A DNA stretch of 64,000 nt, from assembly GCF_033118175.1 (NCBI RefSeq), contig NC_083685.1, positions 131,829,501 to 131,893,500 on the forward strand. Direction: 5' to 3'. How positions within the stretch are numbered: position 1 is the stretch's first letter; each line of letters opens with the position of its first letter. The notes under the pieces are model-generated. The model saw nothing but the letters and a program-made list of their open reading frames with translations. It was not told the origin of the DNA and did no database searches. Source of the stretch: Dama dama. Lineage: Eukaryota > Chordata > Mammalia > Artiodactyla > Cervidae. Of this stretch, positions 46,701-57,870 are shown piece after piece. The position numbers were made by a program, and so were the translations under genes.

Positions 46701-47022
46701 GATTGACCATGTGTCCTGCAGTTCCAAACAGACTTGAACTCTAGGCTTCAGTTACCCCATCTGCCAAATGGGCTCAGTAGCCAGTGCTCTGTGCCCGGAC
46801 TGAGTCAGCCTCAGCTCCCTGAAGATCCTCAGGCTCTTATACAGCCCCTTTCCCACCAAACTTTTGGTCTAAGGGTGGAAGAAAGATGCTTGTTTCAGCC
46901 CAGAGTCAGGGTTTAGAGAGCAGAGAGCAAGCCAGAAGCCCCAGGAGGACTGGCCCGCCCCCTCCTTGCCAGCTCCCGCCCCAGCTGCAGCCCTTTCTCT
47001 CAACTGTCTCCCTCCTTTGCAG

Positions 47023-47097
47023 AGAAAAACTGTTCCTACTTCAGGCATTTTAACCCAGGCGAGAGCTCGGAGATCTTCGAAGTCACTACTCAGAAAG
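47023..47097 (+). CDS. CACNG1: CACNG1 exon 2
   Basis: A 75-nt exon bounded by 'cctttgcag' and G|GTGAGC. It encodes EKNCSYFRHFNPGESSEIFE then VTTQK. It contains the second glycosylation sequon N80-C-S of the large extracellular loop. Phase is preserved on both sides (one base in, two bases out). The human gamma-1 reads almost the same here, from memory. Confidence 0.97.
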
Positions 47098-47812
47098 GTG
47101 AGCCCGGGTGGAGGGTAGGGAGGGGGAGGAAAAGTGGATTCCACCACTCCCTGCTGAGCTGGAAAATCCCTGGCATGAAAGCCCCAGGCTCCTGCTTGAT
47201 GACAAGCAGCCCCTCCTGAAGTCTGTCAGCGGCAGCCTGGCCAACCTCTGTGCCCAGAGACGGCAGCTCCCACCTCCAGGCGTCTCAGGTCTCTGCATCA
47301 GAGCTCCCACGCACACATACGCATGCCCAGGTACACACATGCACACAAATGCACACCCTGGCACACACACACAGATCCTCTCCGGCACTGAGCACTGTAA
47401 CAAGCCGCACTCTGTCATCCTTCCAGAGGCTGCTTGTCAGTCCCAGGACAGACCACCCTGAGCCTGGGTGTCACCTTCAGCCCTGACTCTGGGAGGGAGG
47501 TTTCTGCTTCAGGCAGGTCTCCAGCCACAAATCTCCGACCACCTTCCGAGGCCTCTGCCCCTGGAAGGAGGACCTTCATTTTGGTGCATGGACGACCTGG
47601 AGAAGGAATTAGGTCTTGTGGACATCCTGGCCCCATCCTTTACTCATGTGCCACTCGGAAGGAATGATTTCTTCTTTGGCCCTCAGTGTTCTCACCTGGG
47701 AAACAGGGACGGCAGAATGCAGAGCAGTCGCTAACCTGGGGGCAGGAACAATAGGTGAGGGGACGCCGAGCCCCTCCTGAGGCCCCGGCGTCCCTGCGCT
47801 CGTGTGCCGCAG
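47098..47812 (+). other. CACNG1: CACNG1 intron 2
   Basis: A 715-bp intron running from GTGAGC to 'cgtgtgccgcag'. A degenerate CA-rich stretch lies at 47306-47372 ('ggcacacacacacagatcct'). Nothing else was recognised. Confidence 0.92.
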
Positions 47813-47950
47813 AGTATAGCATCTCGGCCGCCGCCATCGCCATCTTCAGCCTGGGCTTCATCATCGTGGGCACCCTCTGTGCACTCCTGTCCTTCCGGAA
47901 GAAGCGGGACTACCTGCTGAGGCCGGCCTCCATGTTCTACATCTTCGCAG
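47813..47950 (+). CDS. CACNG1: CACNG1 exon 3
   Basis: A 138-nt exon from 'gtgtgccgcag' to G|GTAGGA. It encodes EYSISAAAIAIFSLGFIIVG then TLCALLSFRKKRDYLL and RPASMFYIFA. It covers helix 2, the short cytoplasmic turn with the FRKKRDYLLRPAS basic stretch, and the start of helix 3. The donor GTAGGA is weaker than consensus at +4 to +6. Confidence 0.97.
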
Positions 47951-48306
47951 GTAGGATGGGGCTCCCGTGGGTGCGGGGCCGAGGGATGCTCTCGCCTCCC
48001 TCCCCAGCCCGCTGGGGTGGGGGCTGGGTTTGGACAAGGCCCGGCTCCACACCACCCCTGCTCCCCATGCCCCCGTGACCCCGCCCCCCGTGACCCCCCC
48101 CCCTCCGCTCCCCCACCTGAACCCGCCCTCACCTTCCCCTCCGGACCCCCGCACCCCCCGCCCCGGCTGTGCCCGCAGGCCTCTGACTCCCGGCCCCCAC
48201 CCCCTGCCACCATTCCCGGACCCCCGCCCCCCACCTGCCCCCCAGCGCCGCCCCGCCCCGGGCCTGCCCCTCGAGGCCTGCGGCCTGAGCCCGGCTGTGC
48301 CCGCAG
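47951..48306 (+). other. CACNG1: CACNG1 intron 3, C-rich, duplicated acceptor
   Basis: A short 356-bp intron. From about 48040 to 48300 the + strand is extremely C-rich, with runs of up to about ten C at 48090-48110, so the transcript is C-rich and the template strand G-rich. The last 24 bp spanning the acceptor occur twice: at 48162-48185 and at the true acceptor 48290-48313, 128 bp apart. See findings. Confidence 0.9.
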
Positions 48307-48533
48307 GCCTCTGCCTCTCCGTGTCGGCGGAGGTCACGCGGCAGTCGGTGCAGCGCATGGTAGACAGCGAGCACACGGCCTGGATCGCGCACTCGCTCGC
48401 CTGGTCCTTCGTCTGCGCCTGCGTCGCCGCAGCCCTGCTCCTGGTCGGCGGCCTCGCGCTGCTGCTCCTCGCGCTGCCGCGGATGCCCCGCGACCCCTGG
48501 GAGTCCTGCATGGACGCCGAGCCCGAGCACTAG
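48307..48533 (+). CDS. CACNG1: CACNG1 exon 4 (C-terminus)
   Basis: The last coding exon, with a TAG stop at 48531-48533. It completes helix 3 (GLCLSVSAEV), the second extracellular loop (TRQSVQRMVDSEHTAWIAHS), helix 4 (LAWSFVCACVAAALLLVGGL) and the short tail LPRMPRDPWESCMDAEPEH. The tail has no PDZ ligand, as expected for gamma-1. All exons together give 223 residues; human has 222 from memory. The exon is very GC- and CpG-rich. Its second loop and helix 4 differ more from the remembered human protein than exons 1-3 do. Confidence 0.97.
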
Positions 48534-48962
48534 CCCTGGGCCCGGGCGCGGGGCCCGCCTCTGGAGGCCGAGCCCAGGACAGGCTGGAGGCGGCAGCGTG
48601 ACTTCTCCGCGTCCCCACTGGGCGCACGCGGCGCGTCGCTTCTCCGGGGCCAGCCAGTGACACGCAGCACTTCTCTGCGACCGGCCAGTGGACACGCGGC
48701 GCGGCCCGCCTGGCCAGTGGACTCGGCCCGGCCGGCCAGGAGGGGCGGGGCGGCCGGTGCGGGGGTCCTCGGGGGTCCTCGACCTGCCTCCCCGAGGTTC
48801 CTCCGCGGCTCGCCAGATGCCCTGGGTGCTCAGCTGTACGAGGCGCCAGCGCCTCTCTGCTTCCTGGTCACCCGACATCCCCTCCTTGGCTTCTGGGAGA
48901 CCCGACAAGCACTTTTTAACTGGTCTGACTGCAATTTGAAATAAAAACTCTTTGAAACTTGT
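48534..48962 (+). other. CACNG1: CACNG1 3' UTR
   Basis: A short 3' UTR from the TAG to about 20 nt past the AATAAA. It is GC- and CpG-rich with internal short repeats ('ggccagtgga' and similar around 48650-48730), then turns A/T-rich at the end. The end is inferred. Confidence 0.75.
48940..48945 (+). terminator. CACNG1: CACNG1 poly(A) signal
   Basis: AATAAA about 410 nt after the stop codon, followed within 20 nt by 'tttgaaacttgtctttcctt', a suitable cleavage and U-rich downstream context. Confidence 0.8.
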
Positions 48963-50254
48963 CTTTCCTTGGCCTTGCGTAGAGATCGCTTGGGTTCCTG
49001 ACCACACAGCCTAAGGGCCCCCTTGATCCAGAGGAGAAATGAAGGCATAGGCCACGGATGGTGAGGACTTCTGTGGGGACACGGGGACAGAGGGTCTGCT
49101 TACCGGTGAGATTTAGAGGCTCTGAATTCCAACTTCTAACTCTGGGCCCTGGGTTGTCTTCAGGAGAAACCAGAGGCCATCTGAATTGGCAAGCGTGTGA
49201 AAAACAAGGAGTGTTATTTCCAGAGCTCCCAGTGCCAGAGGCATCCCAGCGCTGACACAGGGCTCTAGCCGCCCTGCCACGAGGGTCTGGTTTCAGACGC
49301 TGGATTTTTGTGGCAGAGAACATTAGGTAGCCGGGCTTAGCACCTAGACACGAAGGGCCACCTGGAGAGTCACAATTTACACTCTTTTGCCTTTGAATCC
49401 CCTGCATTCAGCTAGTCCTTGGGGATGGAAAGCCAGACTCTTGAGCAGAAAGGACCCTGTGCCCCTTACCTTGATCTGTTCCAGAGGCCGTGGCCAACCC
49501 CCTCTTGCAGGGATCGGTCTCTTGCTAAGAATGGTTTTTATACTTTTAAATGGTAAAGAAACATCAAAGAGGAAAAAGATTTCATGATGTGAAAATTTCA
49601 TAAAATTCAGATTTCAGTGTCCATAAATAAAGTTTTATCAGAACTGCCAGAGATAAACAAAGCCACAGGTATCCTGGTCAGAACAGATTTTAATCAGTAA
49701 CTCACTATCGCCGCAGGAACAGAACTCCACTGTATGCCCAGAGGAGATCAGTTTTCTAGGGTGGGTAGGCTCTGTAGAGTTAGAGAAGCAAAGGGCTGCC
49801 CAGGGGTGGAAGGGGGTGCGCCTGGGAACCCATCTGGGTTGGCTAACAGGAGGTGATCCAGTTAGGTGCCAACCCTTACACAGAGGCTGGGAGACCAGGG
49901 CCTGTGGCAGGTTTTGGCTGGACAAACAGCAGAGTCTTTAGGCAGCCTTGAATTTTCTCAGGCAGACAGTTTAAGAGGGGCTGGGGTCATCCTCAGGATG
50001 TGGCCTTGAGCGGTTAGAAACCATGTTAGTGTTTGTTTGCATCTTTCGAGGCCAACGGTGAGTGCAGAGAGGCCTGGGGGCGCCAGGCTGGAGTCTGGTC
50101 CCTGTGACTCTAGTTCCTACTGGACCGGTGTGAACTGAACGGTCGTCAAACCATAACGTGTTCACTTTCTTAACTTTTTAAAATTCGTCAGATCGCACGA
50201 GGTAAGGGAGGTGGCAGAGCCAGGACTAGCAACCCAGTTAGATAAATAACATTT

Positions 50255-50530
50255 AAGTATGAGACCTTTTTTAAAATGTGGTAAAGTATACACAGCATGA
50301 AATTTACCACCTTTATTTCTACGTGTCCAGCTCCGCCATGTTACCCACTGTCCATGGCGCTTTTCATCTTGCCAAACAGAAGCTCTGCCCTCTTTAAAAG
50401 ACTCCCCGCCCCCCACCCCTCCAACCATACACTTTCTGTCTCTGTGAACTTGACTGTTCAGGTGCCTCACACGAGTGAGAGCAAACAGTATTTGCTCCTC
50501 TATGTCTGTCTCACTTCACATAGCGCTAGT
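50255..50530 (-). repeat. L1M 3' fragment
   Basis: L1 text in order: 'tgtggtaaagtatacacagc', 'atgaaatttaccacctttat', 'ttttcatcttgccaaacaga', 'cactttctgtctctgtgaac' and 'cagtatttgctcctctatgt'. It is the reverse complement of an old L1 3' region. Confidence 0.72.
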
Positions 50531-50780
50531 TTGTCTTCTTGGGGCTGCTCCTGACAAGTTTCTGGCCTGAATGTGAAAGCCCAGCCTCCTGGAGATACTT
50601 GCCGATTCGGCTTTAAGCCTGCCTCTGTCTTCGCCCACAGAGCAGTCCTGGTAGAACCAGGGAGAAACAGGTGGGGGCGGGGCGGGGCGGGGTTGGGGTG
50701 GGGGCGGTGTTTGCAGCCACAGTCTGAGGTCTTCAGCTCTGAGCTTGAGCTCACAACACCCAACTCATTGATGCAAACAG

Positions 50781-50842
50781 CCCCGCCCCGCGCCCCGCCC
50801 CGCGCCCCGCCCCGCGCCCCGCCCCGCGCCCCGCCCCGCGCC
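50781..50842 (+). repeat. Perfect dodecamer repeat, five copies
   Basis: Five identical copies of CCCCGCCCCGCG fill 50781-50840, and a partial copy (CC) follows. The unit is the one known at the promoter of human CSTB, where expansion causes EPM1 (from memory). A separate G-rich run at 50668-50708 lies about 75 bp upstream. No gene is evident at the site. Confidence 0.98.
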
Positions 50843-52599
50843 AGTCGGAAGCCCATCCATGCTGCGTGTACGACAAAGGGGCGACCCAGGATGTGCCGCA
50901 TGGGCCGAAGGACGTCCGGAAAAACAGGGATACAGTCCGGATACGTCCCAGAGGCAGGGAGGTGGCAATGTACAACCCGCTCCACCTAATGGGAAGGAAA
51001 ATGAGAAAAGGAGCCGACGCCAAGGCCGCCCGCACCTCAGCGAGAGGCGGCCCCCAGTCACTGAGGCCAGGAGGTCCTACCTGCCAGCTCCAGAAATCCA
51101 GGTGTGAGCCCTTAGCAGAGAGACCGATTCCCGGAACAGAGAGCCATGCTCTGTGGGTATCGCAGAAGTGAAGTGATCTCTGCAGAGGACCGGACCGCCT
51201 GGCTGGAAGAAGCGTCGTTTTCCTCCCACCTTCTCCAAGGAGTTGGACGGTGTCTCAAGCCCGAAGCGGTGGCCTTCGGGGTGCGCACAGACTCGCTCCA
51301 GCCCGTGGCCCCAGGACGGCACGGGCTCAGGGGGACATTCTTCGGTCTGGTCCTTTGTTCTTCCTGGGCCCACTTCCAGCCCCCCGGCGGAAAGCCTTAA
51401 AATGACATTTCCGTTGCTTTTCTTACGGATGGCCAGGAAAGGTTTGAGAGAGGAAGCGGCGTATGATGAAGGTAAACGAAGGAGCTGCAGAGGAGAGGAG
51501 ATGCCGCGCTCCCTAACCCGTCTCTGCTTGCGGCCTCACGGCTGCCTCGTGGAAGGACCTCTGCTCACCAGACCGTCCAAGCTAAGCGCCACCGCTTCCC
51601 GGCCCCCTCCGCCGCCAAGGCCCTTGGCTCAGTCACGTGTTCAGCGTCCCTTTTTCATACAAAGTATGGTTCCCCCGGTCAGGATGTGGACGTCTTTGGG
51701 GACCATTGCCCTGTCTCATCCCCTGACTACAGCATATGTGCTGAGCCAGGACAGGACCTGCTTCTGGACAAAACCAGGGATGGATAGTGGACCTGCCCCT
51801 CACGACCTAGAGTTAAATATAGTCAGTGACTTTAAAATAAAGCTAAGTGCTATGCGATTTAGGTTCCTTGGCCGCGGGTGGCCTGCCCCCTTTCAGAAGC
51901 TGCTGGAGTCCTCCTGACTCCCCAGGGCCCAGCGTGGACATGCCTTTAACCCCTCTGTGCAAAATCCATGCTTTCTCCCTTGTGTGCCCTTGACACTGGG
52001 CTCATATTCCCAGTTTCTACCCCGTTCTGCATGGTTCCCTGCATGCACCTGCCTTGCTGGGTGATGTTTTTCTGAGTCACCCTGGCAGCTAGAACCTTCC
52101 CCACCCAGTCAGACACTCCACACGGTGCCCCCAGGGGGCACTGGCACATCAGACAGGTGTGTGAGCTAGAAGAGGGCAGGGGTGCTCCAGAGAAGCAGCA
52201 GGACGCACAGGGAGAGGACCACTAGAGCTCACTGGGGACCTGGGTCATGCCCTCAGGGGCCCACAGCCCTGTGGCTTGCCCTGTGCTGGGCCTGGGCCCC
52301 TGCCTCCACCTCAGCGGAGCTCACAGCTGCGGGTCCAGATAAGATGGGTTTTCTCAGCTGGAACACGTCAGCCGGCAGTCTTTAAGAACAGAGAGGTTTC
52401 TGCTGAACACCTGAAACTAACACAGCTTCAATTAAAAGAAAAAAAGGAACAGATAGGTTTCTACAAGGCCTTTGCTGGATGATTCAAAACTACCTTTAAT
52501 GACACTAGAGCACACTTTTTTTTTTTTTCAAAATGCTGTCTCTTCCACTCTTTAGCACAACCAGCAGGAATGATCTAGGTCTTAGAAGGCCTATAGCAG

Positions 52600-52770
52600 A
52601 GTCCCCAACCTCGGAGACCTAGTGCCTGATGATCTGAGATGGAGTGGATGTAATAATAATAAAGTGCACAATAAATCTGATGCACTTGAATCATCCAGAA
52701 GCCACCCCCTCACCCAGTCCTTGGAGGCCAAAAAGGTCCATGGTGCCCAAAAGGTTGGGAGCTGCTGGCC
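52600..52770 (+). repeat. MER1-type (hAT-Charlie) remnant
   Basis: The left end 'gagtccccaacctcggagac', the middle 'gtgcctgatgatctgagatg' and the right end 'tggtgcccaaaaggttggga' match a MER1 element. It is internally deleted; the ends are approximate inverted repeats. Confidence 0.7.
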
Positions 52771-55148
52771 TGCAGGGTCACAGGGAGGAGAGTTAATCTG
52801 TCCGGTAAAGCCTGATCGCTTACACAGCTGTTACCTTGGTCCCAGGTCACACTGCTCGCTTTATGCCCAATCGCCAAGTTAAAAGAGGACTAACTCCTCA
52901 AAACTTTGAATAGGAGACTCAGCCAAGAGTGCCCACTTCTGCTCAGTTTGTAGAAACCCGTGCCTCTTTGGATACCAAGCCGACAGAAGACCTAACAGCA
53001 GGTGCGTTTGAAGAGCAGGCCCAGAGACAAGCCACCTACCACCGGACTTCAGGCCCATCCCTTTTGGCTTCTGTTCATGTCTAGAGGGCTAGTCAGAGAT
53101 GCCTCAGATTACATTTCTGTCCAACTAGTGGGCAAAACAGCATCAAACCCATTCTCCTCTAGTTTGTTTGCAGGGGAGCCCAGAGGGCAAGCCACGTGAC
53201 CAGCCAGCCGAGACCACCTTCCAGAGCCTTGGCTGGTTCACCCCATTGTCACACTAGTGTCCTCTCTTCTCAGGAATTAGCCCCATGTTCTCCCAAAACA
53301 ATGGTTCAAATCAATTTGCAGAGCATCCGCTTTAATGAGCTAAGAGTGGGCTAACACCACATTCTGCAAGCTGCAGCTCCCATTCTATTTAATCACCTCC
53401 CTCTGTGGATTTAAAATCCACCAGAGCTTCAGAGCAATGGGAATTTCATCACTTTCCCAAAAGCCTGTATGGTAAGTTTATGCCTACAGACCAGGAGATG
53501 CTAAGGTAGGCAGCGTCCATCAAAGTTGACGTAACCATGGTGAAGCTGTTAAATCAAGGGTTCCCACAGTGACACCTGGGAAGACACAAAAGGTGACTGT
53601 TAAAGCTAAGTGAGCGGGGATGTGGCTGCACCCGGGCCATCACTGCCAGCAGCAGTCGGCATCTGGCAGAATCGCACTGGCAAAGGGCATCTGTGGGGGA
53701 GGGGAGAGGGTCCTTAAGCTCTTCTCTGAATCCACCCCTCTGAGCTGCTTCCGCCGGCATTTCAGGGTGTGCTCTGTAGAAGGTGCAGAGCCTACGCTGT
53801 AGGTCTGGGGCCTCGGGACCAGATCTCTGTCACCGAGAAGCTCACCAGCTCCCAACTCAAACACAAAAACTGTGGTAACGCGAGTATAAGGCCCTTAGAG
53901 GAGAAGGGAGCTAATTCCAACTGGGGAGTGTGGGAGGTGAATTTACAGAATCCTGAGTGATAAGCAGCACTCGCCAGAGCAGGCCTGGGTGTCCTGGTGC
54001 TGAAGGGTGAGCTGAGAAGCCAGGAAGGGCGAGGGTTCATCTAGGGAAGGAAGGGGAAGCAGTCTGACTTAGGGCACTGTGTGCAGCGCTCCAGAGTCCA
54101 GCTAAGAAGTTGAAGGTGCGACAGGAAACCACGGAGGGCTTCCCGGCAAGAGTGGCACCATCAGATCCACTTCAGAAAGGTAAGTCAGCCGCAGTCGGTA
54201 GGGTGAACGGGAACTGAGGCCATGCGATCAGGATGGGTCCTCACATCTGAAGAGAGGGTCTCCATCCTTGTGGGAAGTGGTTTGTTAGGACAACACCGCT
54301 GTGTGCATCGGGCGTCAGAGCCCATTACAGACCCTGCCTCAGCTCCAAGGGACAGGGACGTGGGCGTGTTCCAGTTTAGCCAAGCTCCATTTCAGTGCTC
54401 CCCAAGGCGACTCTCCATTCTCCAGTTCAACCCATGCTCCATACAGAATGATCCCGCCTTGCAGTTTTGATGAAATCACATTCTTCTACTTTCATTCTCA
54501 GAAAAGTGCTTCAAAGAGCACCAGTAATGCACTGGAATTAACACCTGTGAGTCTTATTTGTATGTTTTCCATTGAAAATTGGTCTTGGTTATGTCCTCTA
54601 GAGCAGATAGCTTCTAGGGCTTCTCCACAGCCGTTTGATTTATATGTAAAGAAGTGTGTTTCTTTGCAAAACCCAGAGATGATTTATGTCGGATCAGATC
54701 AACTCAAAGAAAGCAGGATACCCATCTTGAATATGATTCACTGCGCTAAGAATTGTAACTTGTCCTTAAGAAAGGCCGACTGTCCCATCTCCCCACATTT
54801 GCAAACCTGAAGCACAGCATACTTGTTTGATTCATGGTGCCACATTAATGGGAGGTTAAAATAAGACCGCCACGGCACACAAAGCCTCTGTGACCGGCTA
54901 ATGCTTCTTGAAGTCATATCATGGCACATGCGAAGAATTATTTCCCCAACGAAAATGAGACCCTGACTCAGGCCAATTTTGTGCCCAGCCAGCATTTGGA
55001 GGGGAGGGGAGGCAGTGTGATTAAATGCTTGGCACACCCCCTAATATGTTGATGTTGATGTCAACTAGGTTTACAATGTCTGAAATAAATTCTGGGTTGC
55101 ACAAGCCCAGCATTAATAAGGGACTTGTTAAGAGCAATTCATGATTGT

Positions 55149-55353
55149 CTCTTCTCTGTCAGCTCAGTCGTGTCTCTTTTCGACTCTTTGGATTTCATCC
55201 TACCAGGCTCCTCTGTCCATGGGATTCTCTAGGCAAGAACAGTGGAGTGGGTTGCCATTTCCTCCTCCAGGGGATCTTCCTGAGCCCGGGATCAAACTCA
55301 CGTCTCCTGCATTGGCAGGAGAATTCTTTACCAGTGAGCCATATGGGTTACTT
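55149..55353 (-). mobile_element. Bov-tA SINE
   Basis: The sequence runs 'gtcagctcagtcgtgtctct', 'ctctgtccatgggattctct', 'tgggttgccatttcctcctc' and 'ttctttaccagtgagccata' in reverse orientation. It lies about 270 bp beyond the inferred HELZ 3' end. Confidence 0.92.
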
Positions 55354-55647
55354 TTTTAATTTGAAAAGGGCTGATGATCTTTAAACTTTTAGGTAACTAA
55401 CACCCGAAGCCTTCAGGCCTTTACTACCGCTGAAGTTTAGAGATTTAAGTTGCAAATTTCTGAAAACTAGAGTCACAATTTTACAAATTAATATTTAGTT
55501 CTGTTACTTTAGCTGGTTTTACTGATTAATATCATGAATAAAATCAAAGTACTGTGCTTAACTTCTGTCAGACCTTGGATCTTGAAAGGAAGCAGAGGAT
55601 AGTGTTTCACAGATAATAAACAGATCTCCAAATTATTAAAAAGGCAT

Positions 55648-55653
55648 TTTATT
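55648..55653 (-). terminator. HELZ: HELZ distal poly(A) signal
   Basis: AATAAA on the minus strand (TTTATT on +), followed about 15-25 nt later by A-rich sequence and then a T/G-containing stretch. Chosen as the distal end because the resulting UTR length matches the family. Confidence 0.65.
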
Positions 55654-57688
55654 ATAAATACATTTTAGTTGTAGCAGTAAAATACATTTTGTGTTACCAT
55701 GAATCTTTTAAAACAAAAGAATTTCACTGAGACAATGATCACAATGTAGGAATTATAGAACTCCGAACTGAAACCTTGTTCTAAGGAACCAATGTGGCCA
55801 AAGTAATTCCAAAACTAGGTTTTAAAAGAAAATGACAAAAAACAGAAGGAAATAAAAACCCTAGAGAGTGGCTTTGGGGTTATTTTATGGTACAAAGTCA
55901 TTTTTACTTTTAAGGATAAACTCTTTAGGCATTAGAATTCTCAGATGAGGTATCATTAACCACAAAGAAAAAAATAATAATTTTGCCAAAAATTATGATT
56001 ATTAGATAGATGGCTGTACAGCTGGTACTCTTTGAAGAGATGGAAACGGATCAAATCAGTTTTATGTAACCTCCCTTGGGAAGGCTTGCCAAACTAAGAC
56101 CCTGTATGAATTTGCAACTGTATGAAGTTAGCTGAACAAGTTTAGGTAAGAACTGTATTCCTGAAGCATTTTAAAAAAACACTGTGTCACTAATGAAGCC
56201 TTCAATAAAATGCAAAACCCATTACCTTTATAATTTAGAGGAGAGGTATTTTATTCACCCTATTTACCTAGGATACAACTACCACATTTAACCAGTACCT
56301 TCATGGGTTTCAAAGAATCAGACTGGATGACTGGCACAGAAAGCGGATACAGTACTTGTCATACACACGGGTTATGAGAAGCTGGCATGGTCTGGATACA
56401 TAAAAACCTGACTCGTCCTCTGGGGGGGGGGGGTGGGGGCTGAGAAACATTCTCAGCTGTAGCTGACCTGTCAGGACTTCAACCTGGACAGAGCCCCCCG
56501 ACCAACTGGACGACAGAGCGAGGTCTCTGCATCCAAGGCATCGTGCAAAGCAAAGGATAAATAAACTGAAGCTCCCTATGAGCTGCAACTTAATACAGTA
56601 ACCTGTGCTGAACATATAAACAGTCCCACCAAAGATTATCAAGGCTTTCAAGGAGGAAGTACTGTATTTTAAGAATTCCAAAGCTGTGTGTTCTAGGTTG
56701 CTTATCATATGGTCTACATCTAAGTCATTCTATAATCTACTACCTTAAAAATAATTTTTTCTCTCTTTCTAGTCTCAGTAAATTCAAAGCCAAACAAAAA
56801 ACCAGAGGCAGAGACCAATACCTCTCAAGCTGCACTCCAGGGGAAATATTAACGACAATAACACACAAATTTTAAAATATCCATAGACCTATAGGTTTAT
56901 TATATTGTAGGCAGTTTCTCTCAAAAATAACTTGCTCATACATGTGCACCTATAGTTTATGAATAACTCATGCTGTGTAGGTGGAAGATTCCTCTAGACT
57001 GTTTCTTGCAAACATATATAAATTTTTTTAAAGGTAGCAAAGAAAAAAAAAAAAGGTAGCAAAGAAATCAGAGACAATTGTCAATTTTCTTCCCTAAACA
57101 ATACTGCAGGCTCCCCTAACACCTATTGGCAAAGAATCCAAAATAAGTTTAACCTGAGAAACACATAATTTGAAAAGCAAATCCTTTGCCCTCACCTCTC
57201 TCATCCCCCAAAACATGAAAACCACAAAGACATCATTTGGGGATTATCTATCATTTTCCACGCTCAATGTCACTGCCGTCTTAGTCTGGGGCTTCTGATA
57301 CTGAGGGCCTCCATAAACGCAAAGGGCATTCCCGTGCCAGTCCGATGGCTTCCTACCACAATGCTCATCTCTGTGTGCGGAGCATCAAGACTGACTCTAA
57401 GCTCTCCAAACAAATGCTCAGCTTCTAGACAAAAGCCCAGGCTGCAGTGTACAGGAAGCCAAACTCACGCTAGAAGTGACAGCACTCCTACCCTGACTTG
57501 GAAGAGCAGCCCAGACCTCAGAGGGTGAATGCTGGAGGCGAGAGGTGGCGGCCCCCACCCAGAGGGCTCTTTGCTCCAGCGGTCTTTCTCTATGAACGTC
57601 CCGAATTATAACAGTGTCTCAAGAGATCAGTTCTGCACACTGAATGAATACATGCATGATTAAAAAGACCCTAGGACTTTCTCTAGAC

Positions 57689-57870
57689 CAGTGGTTCTCA
57701 AGGTGTGTTGCCTGGACAGCAGCCTGAGCCTCGTCTGAATCTTTTTGGAAATGCAGACGACGAGGCTCCAGCCTGGAGTCAGAGATGGCGGGAGTGGGTC
57801 CAGCAGCCTGTACTTGACAAGGCTCCCGGACGATTCTGACGCAGGCGCTCTACTCTGAGACCCACTGCTC
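57689..57870 (+). repeat. MER5A (hAT-Charlie) remnant
   Basis: The left end 'agaccagtggttctcaaggt' and the inner 'tttttggaaatgcagacgac' and 'acaaggctcccggacgattc' are in MER5A order. It lies in the HELZ 3' UTR and is transcribed as part of it. Confidence 0.8.

Larger units (their letters stand above)
41912..47022 (+). other. CACNG1: CACNG1 intron 1
   Basis: A 5.1-kb intron runs from GTAACG to 'cctcctttgcag'. It holds an A+T-rich old L1-like stretch (43580-44840) with an embedded purine tract (44363-44500) and a MER20 copy (46480-46700). A weak MER5-type block lies just before the MER20 copy (about 46365-46440). In 41912-43580, 44840-45840 and 46700-47022 I see no gene or clear repeat. The stretch 45840-46140 is A+T-rich with no assignment. 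Confidence 0.9.
48965..55625. other. CACNG1-HELZ intergenic region
   Basis: About 6.7 kb lies between two convergent genes. The L1M 3' fragment (50255-50530), dodecamer repeat (50781-50842), MER1 remnant (52600-52770) and Bov-tA (55149-55353) are listed separately. About 48965-50250, 50850-52120, 52770-55140 and 55354-55600 show no recognisable gene. The GC-rich block 50670-51600 has open frames on both strands but no domain or splice context. Confidence 0.8.

Noticed and set aside
47861..49007. Large frames on the minus strand opposite CACNG1 exons 3-4
   Set aside because: They are shadows of GC-rich coding and intronic sequence; the + strand frame has the correct splice sites and family match.
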